A DNA stretch of 8,507 nucleotides from an uncultured Collinsella sp. (GTDB lineage Bacteria > Actinomycetota > Coriobacteriia > Coriobacteriales > Coriobacteriaceae): the NCBI GenBank assembly GCA_900549455.1, contig UROM01000075.1, forward strand, positions 1-8,507, written 5' to 3'. Within the stretch, counting starts at the first letter, position 1. Each line of letters begins with the position of its first letter. The position numbers and the translations under genes are program-made. Under the pieces are notes generated by a model, which saw only the letters and a list, made by a program, of their open reading frames with translations, did no database searches and was not told where the DNA came from. Of the stretch, positions 5,355 to 8,507 are shown piece after piece.

Positions 5355-7543
5355 TAGATTAATTTAGTACTCTCAAGCTTTTCGATAATCCAGTCGTTGG
5401 CTTTGATGACTGGGCGGCGGAAGACGACGCCCAGGGCCAGCGACGGAATCAGATAGCTCGCCAGAATGCCCAGCTCAACCCAGTACTCCATATGGTAGGC
5501 ACCGGCCATGGCGGCGTGCATGGCGTTGATGCCGTGAGTAAACGGCAGGAACGGATAAATCGCCTGGAACACGGGGCCGGTCATCTCGATGGGGAACGTG
5601 CCGCCCGAACCGCCGACCTGCATGACCAACAGCACGACCGCGAGCGCCTTGCCGATATCACCAAACGACACCGTAAGCGTGTAGACGATATTGGAGAACA
5701 CGAGACTCGCGACCCAGCCCGCCAGCACAAACTGCAGCGGGTTGTCGCACTGAATGCCAAAGAACAGAATGTCGCCCGCGCACACGAGCGTTGCCTGCAG
5801 CAGAGCCAAACCGCCAAAGAACAGGTAACGGCCCAGATAGATCTCGTGCAGGCGTACGGGGATGAGCTCGTTGATAAGCTCATCGTCAACCGAGACCTTC
5901 ATCATGGCTGCCAGTACGATCGAGCCGACCCAGAGCGACAGAATCGTGTAGAACGGTGCCATGGCCGAACCGTAGTTGCGGATCGGATAGACCGGCTTGC
6001 GGTCGAGCGCGACGGGGCCGGAAAGCGACACGGCCAGACCCTCGGGATCATTGCCGATCATCGTCTTGATCGTAGCGAGGTCATCCGACATCAAGGCGCC
6101 GTCGAGCTCGTCCTTAAACGCGCTGATCTTGTCCGACGCCTCGCCCAGCTGATCGGAAGCCTTGTTGACCAGCTTTGCAGCCTTGGAGAGGCCCTTTGCC
6201 AGCGAACCGGAAGCAGCGGTCAGGCCGTCTACGGCGCTATCCAGGTCGCCCGAGATGCCATCAAGCGAGTCCAAAACGCCCGAAATAGTCTTCTTGAGTT
6301 CTTTGGCCTTGACCGAAAACGTAGAGTCGTAGTCAATCTTGGCGCCCGAGATACCAGCCTTGGCATCCGCGATTGCCTGATCGACCTCGGCACGCGACTT
6401 GTTAACCTCTGTCATACTCTTCGTGAGCGACGTCGCGATATTCGTCAGCTCATTGGCATTGTTGCGGTACTCCGTCGCGGTTTTATCAAGCTCGGCAGCC
6501 GCGTCCTCAAGCCCTGCCTTGAGCTTATCGTTACTCACCTGGCCAGCAAGACTACGGAGCTCATTCGCCGTGCCATCAATCTCGTCGGCACGTTTATTGA
6601 GTGACGCTGCGCCATCGTTGAGCTGAGACACCGTAAGATCGACGTGCTTGTTTGCAGCGTCGAATGCCTTTGCGAGCTCGGTAGAAACGTTATCGAACGA
6701 ACCTGCGCTCCCATCAATAGCAGCATCGATCGCATCGCTGGCGGACTTGAGCGCTTGCTCGGAATCGGCAATACCGCTCTCAGCATGCTGCATGAGCTGC
6801 TTCACCGACTCCTCGGTCGATCCGGACTGCTTGAGCATGCCGCCCGCCGACGTCAGTGAATCGGCCGTGGAGCTTAAAATGCCCGCAAGTGACGTTGCGC
6901 TGGTCTGAATGTCCTGCAAGTCCTGGACCGAATCGCCAAGCGTCGAGGACAGGTTGGCGATAAAGTTGCTTACTTGGTCGGTGCTCATGTAGTCGAGCAG
7001 GCTGGACACGGTTTTAAGACCGATGCTCGTAATGGTCTCGGTAAAAGTTTCGTTAACCTGGCTCTGAACGGCGCTCGAACCCTTCTCGGTCACGATCTGC
7101 GCGATGGCGTTGGCCTTCTGGTTCTCGTAAAACTCGATATCGGCGTGTTTCACGTCGGTCGAGAAAAGCGTCATCATGTCGGAGCTAAACGTTTTGGGGA
7201 TAACGACGGCAGCATAGTACGCGCCCGACTTAACGCCCTCGATAGCCTTTTCGCGATCGTTAAGCACAACCCAATCGAAGCTCTCGTTGCCGCGTAGGGT
7301 GGCGGTCACGTTTTCGCCCACGTTAACCTCGACGGGGATCAGATCGCTCTCGTAACCCTCATCGGTGTTGACCACGGCGATCTTAAGATTGCCGGTGTTG
7401 CCGTACGGATCCCAGCTGCCGGCGATGTTAAACCACGCGTACAGGCACGGTACGATAATGAGGCCCATCACGACAACCAAGCCGATTACGGAGCGAGACA
7501 CGTTTTGGACATCACGCTTAAACAGATGCAGGATGTTCTTCAT
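5354..7543 (-). CDS. YhgE/Pip-family membrane protein (complete)
   Basis: A 729-residue protein of the YhgE/Pip family, the relatives of Lactococcus phage-infection protein Pip and of ABC-2-type exporter membrane subunits. Order: a short basic N-terminus, TM1 (about 18-40, ending VPCLYAWFNIAGSWDPYGNTGNL as usual for the family), an exported conserved region (about 50-185, with IAVVNTDEG at 55-63), a long alanine/serine/lysine-rich helical stretch likely to be coiled coil (about 190-500), then five hydrophobic segments (about 530-710). The last part carries GGSGGTFPIE (644-653) and PFLPFTHGIN (664-673), shared with the neighbouring paralogue. Start ATG 7541-7543 directly follows the neighbour's TAA; its SD is a full AAAGGAGGTGA. 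No ATPase or enzyme motif is present. Suggested roles for the family are secretion, envelope function or phage adsorption; none is established for this protein. Confidence 0.93.
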   Translation of the reverse strand: MKNILHLFKRDVQNVSRSVIGLVVVMGLIIVPCLYAWFNIAGSWDPYGNTGNLKIAVVNTDEGYESDLIPVEVNVGENVTATLRGNESFDWVVLNDREKAIEGVKSGAYYAAVVIPKTFSSDMMTLFSTDVKHADIEFYENQKANAIAQIVTEKGSSAVQSQVNETFTETITSIGLKTVSSLLDYMSTDQVSNFIANLSSTLGDSVQDLQDIQTSATSLAGILSSTADSLTSAGGMLKQSGSTEESVKQLMQHAESGIADSEQALKSASDAIDAAIDGSAGSFDNVSTELAKAFDAANKHVDLTVSQLNDGAASLNKRADEIDGTANELRSLAGQVSNDKLKAGLEDAAAELDKTATEYRNNANELTNIATSLTKSMTEVNKSRAEVDQAIADAKAGISGAKIDYDSTFSVKAKELKKTISGVLDSLDGISGDLDSAVDGLTAASGSLAKGLSKAAKLVNKASDQLGEASDKISAFKDELDGALMSDDLATIKTMIGNDPEGLAVSLSGPVALDRKPVYPIRNYGSAMAPFYTILSLWVGSIVLAAMMKVSVDDELINELIPVRLHEIYLGRYLFFGGLALLQATLVCAGDILFFGIQCDNPLQFVLAGWVASLVFSNIVYTLTVSFGDIGKALAVVLLVMQVGGSGGTFPIEMTGPVFQAIYPFLPFTHGINAMHAAMAGAYHMEYWVELGILASYLIPSLALGVVFRRPVIKANDWIIEKLESTKLI

Positions 7544-8458
7544 TTATGCCTCACCTCCTTTGGAGTGCTTGCCGAGCGGGGCGTTCTTTTCATTCATCAC
7601 AAACGTGTCATCCCCGTTCTCGGGCACATGGACCGCATCGCGATGACCACATTGGCTGACAGTCTGAGTCTTGGGTTCAGACCCACGCTCGCTGGCGTTG
7701 AGGCCAAACATGTGGCGGGCGGCAGGAATGGCGGCCGTGTGTTCGCGCATCTCGCGACGCAGGTCCTCATCCGAAAGCGCCGAGATGCGCATCTGGGTAT
7801 TGAGGCTCGCGCGGATATATTCGATATTGATAAGCCAGCCGCAGATGGCAATAACCGAGATGATCCAAATGACAAGCAGAATGATCTTGCCGTTATTGTC
7901 GATATCGAGAACCGTCGACAGGACAAAGAGCAGGACCTGAACGCCCACCACGGCGGCAAAACCGCCCTTGATGTAGTACGGGTAGCGATGTTCAAAGGCG
8001 ACCGCATGATCGAGCAGTTCGCGACGGTACGAATCGGAATCGAGCATGACACGCATGGCCGTGCGCAGCGAGTAGCGCTGGCGCGGCAGGTCGTTGGACT
8101 CGCAAATCATCATACCGATCGTGGAAAGCTGCTTATCAAAGAGCAGATTGAGGTTGAGCAGCAGCGGACGCAGCTGCAGACCGATAAAGAGCGCCACAAT
8201 CAAGAACACGCCCAGAATGCACAGGTTAAACAGGTAGTTGAACGAGTACATGCCGCCGACCGTCTCGCGCAGCAGATTGATGCCGTAGGTAAAGGGCAGC
8301 AGCGGGTGCAGCCACTGGAAGAAGCCGGGCATCATCTCGATGGGGTACATGCCCGACGAACCCGGGATCTGCACGATGACGAGAATGACGCCGATAGCCT
8401 TGCCGATATGCTTAAACGTGGTGGACAGCGCATAGATGATATTGACGTAGGTGAACGA
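7544..8458 (-). CDS. YhgE/Pip-family membrane protein, 5'-truncated by contig end
   Basis: The last 304 residues of a second YhgE/Pip-like protein. The genuine sequence begins SFTYVNIIYALSTTFKHIGKA. The residues MRSSAASDVYKRQ that an ORF caller would place before it are adapter. PGSSGMYPIE (32-41) and PLLPFTYGIN (52-61) match the paralogue; my hand alignment of the shared 100-residue stretch gives about 41 identities. Unlike the paralogue, which stops about 30 residues after its last membrane segment, this one continues about 190 residues. The extra part has a polar segment (about 98-160), two further hydrophobic segments (about 164-185 and 191-212) and a charged tail of about 90 residues. 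The last codons (KGGEA) also encode the SD of the next gene, and TAA touches its ATG, so the two are translationally coupled and probably form a complex. The N-terminal domain and start are outside the contig. Confidence 0.9.
   Translation of the reverse strand, partial: SFTYVNIIYALSTTFKHIGKAIGVILVIVQIPGSSGMYPIEMMPGFFQWLHPLLPFTYGINLLRETVGGMYSFNYLFNLCILGVFLIVALFIGLQLRPLLLNLNLLFDKQLSTIGMMICESNDLPRQRYSLRTAMRVMLDSDSYRRELLDHAVAFEHRYPYYIKGGFAAVVGVQVLLFVLSTVLDIDNNGKIILLVIWIISVIAICGWLINIEYIRASLNTQMRISALSDEDLRREMREHTAAIPAARHMFGLNASERGSEPKTQTVSQCGHRDAVHVPENGDDTFVMNEKNAPLGKHSKGGEA
7551..7561 (-). promoter_or_regulatory. Ribosome binding site inside the upstream gene's last codons
   Basis: AAAGGAGGTGA on the minus strand matches the complement of a typical 16S 3' end over ten bases and ends seven bases before the ATG at 7543. 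It is read in frame as the upstream protein's K-G-G-E, so the coding sequence is constrained by the signal. Together with the zero-base TAA/ATG junction it fixes the start of the complete YhgE-family gene and implies reinitiation or coupling. Confidence 0.9.
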
Positions 8459-8507
8459 CTGTCTCTTATACACATCTGACGCTGCCGACGATCGCATAAG
8501 TGTAGAT
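8459..8507 (-). other. Illumina Nextera i5 adapter, reverse orientation (artefact)
   Basis: CTGTCTCTTATACACATCT is the reverse complement of the mosaic end, followed by GACGCTGCCGACGA, the index complement TCGCATAA and GTGTAGAT. It is the exact reverse complement of positions 2-50 and carries the same index, so both contig ends come from one library. It supplies a false Met and twelve foreign residues to the frame of the truncated membrane protein. Confidence 0.99.

Noticed and set aside
5492..6604. Plus-strand open frame of 370 codons
   Set aside because: Antisense to the 729-residue YhgE-family gene. Composition is Arg/Asp/His-rich and lacks any domain; there is no ribosome site of note.
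7505..8479. Plus-strand open frame ending in LSLIHI
   Set aside because: Antisense to the truncated membrane protein, and its last codons are adapter sequence.
1..8507. Terminal inverted repeats suggesting a transposon or linear replicon
   Set aside because: The repeats are Nextera adapter in both copies, including a sample index. No transposase, integrase or replication gene is present.

Overview
The window is a complete assembled contig of about 8.4 kb, not an open slice of chromosome. Positions 1-50 and 8459-8507 are the same Illumina Nextera i5 adapter in opposite orientations, so the biological sequence runs from 51 to 8458 and both end genes are cut by the library or assembly. The content is GC-rich (about 60 % by eye). 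Every gene is on the minus strand, with strong Shine-Dalgarno (SD) sites and GC-rich terminators. The gene content (an actinobacterial-looking GC level, two adjacent YhgE/Pip-family proteins, an M20D amidohydrolase, MFS and EamA transporters) would fit a gut Coriobacteriia such as Collinsella. That assignment is inference from general resemblance, not from a marker gene.

In the direction of transcription (high to low coordinates) the layout is as follows. (1) 7544-8458 is the C-terminal part of a YhgE/Pip-like membrane protein, cut at its 5' end by the adapter. (2) Its TAA directly abuts the ATG of a second, complete YhgE/Pip-like protein (5354-7543), whose SD is written into the last codons of the first gene. 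(3) A 333-bp gap (5021-5353) holds two large hairpins, a strong intrinsic terminator and a possible promoter. (4) 4037-5020 is an EamA/DMT drug-metabolite permease with its own terminator (3998-4025). (5) 2624-3919 is an M20D amidohydrolase, preceded by a small operator-like palindrome. (6) Across a 122-bp gap containing a 90-nt imperfect palindrome lies an MFS permease (1197-2501), probably co-transcribed with the amidohydrolase. (7) A 304-bp gap carries three long hairpins side by side (956-1161), then a TATAAT box and the histidyl-tRNA synthetase gene hisS, cut after codon 280.

Functionally, the amidohydrolase and MFS permease look like a small catabolic unit: import of an N-acyl amino acid or dipeptide-like compound and its hydrolysis, or export of a product. 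The EamA permease is a separate transcription unit. The YhgE pair looks like a two-subunit ABC-2-type membrane assembly. hisS is a housekeeping gene with its own promoter.

I did not find a defence system, CRISPR array, mobile element, tRNA or rRNA. The least explained part is the intergenic DNA. Four of the five gene-to-gene junctions carry at least one inverted repeat able to form a hairpin, and several of these are far longer than needed for termination. The triple-hairpin cassette upstream of hisS is the most unusual.
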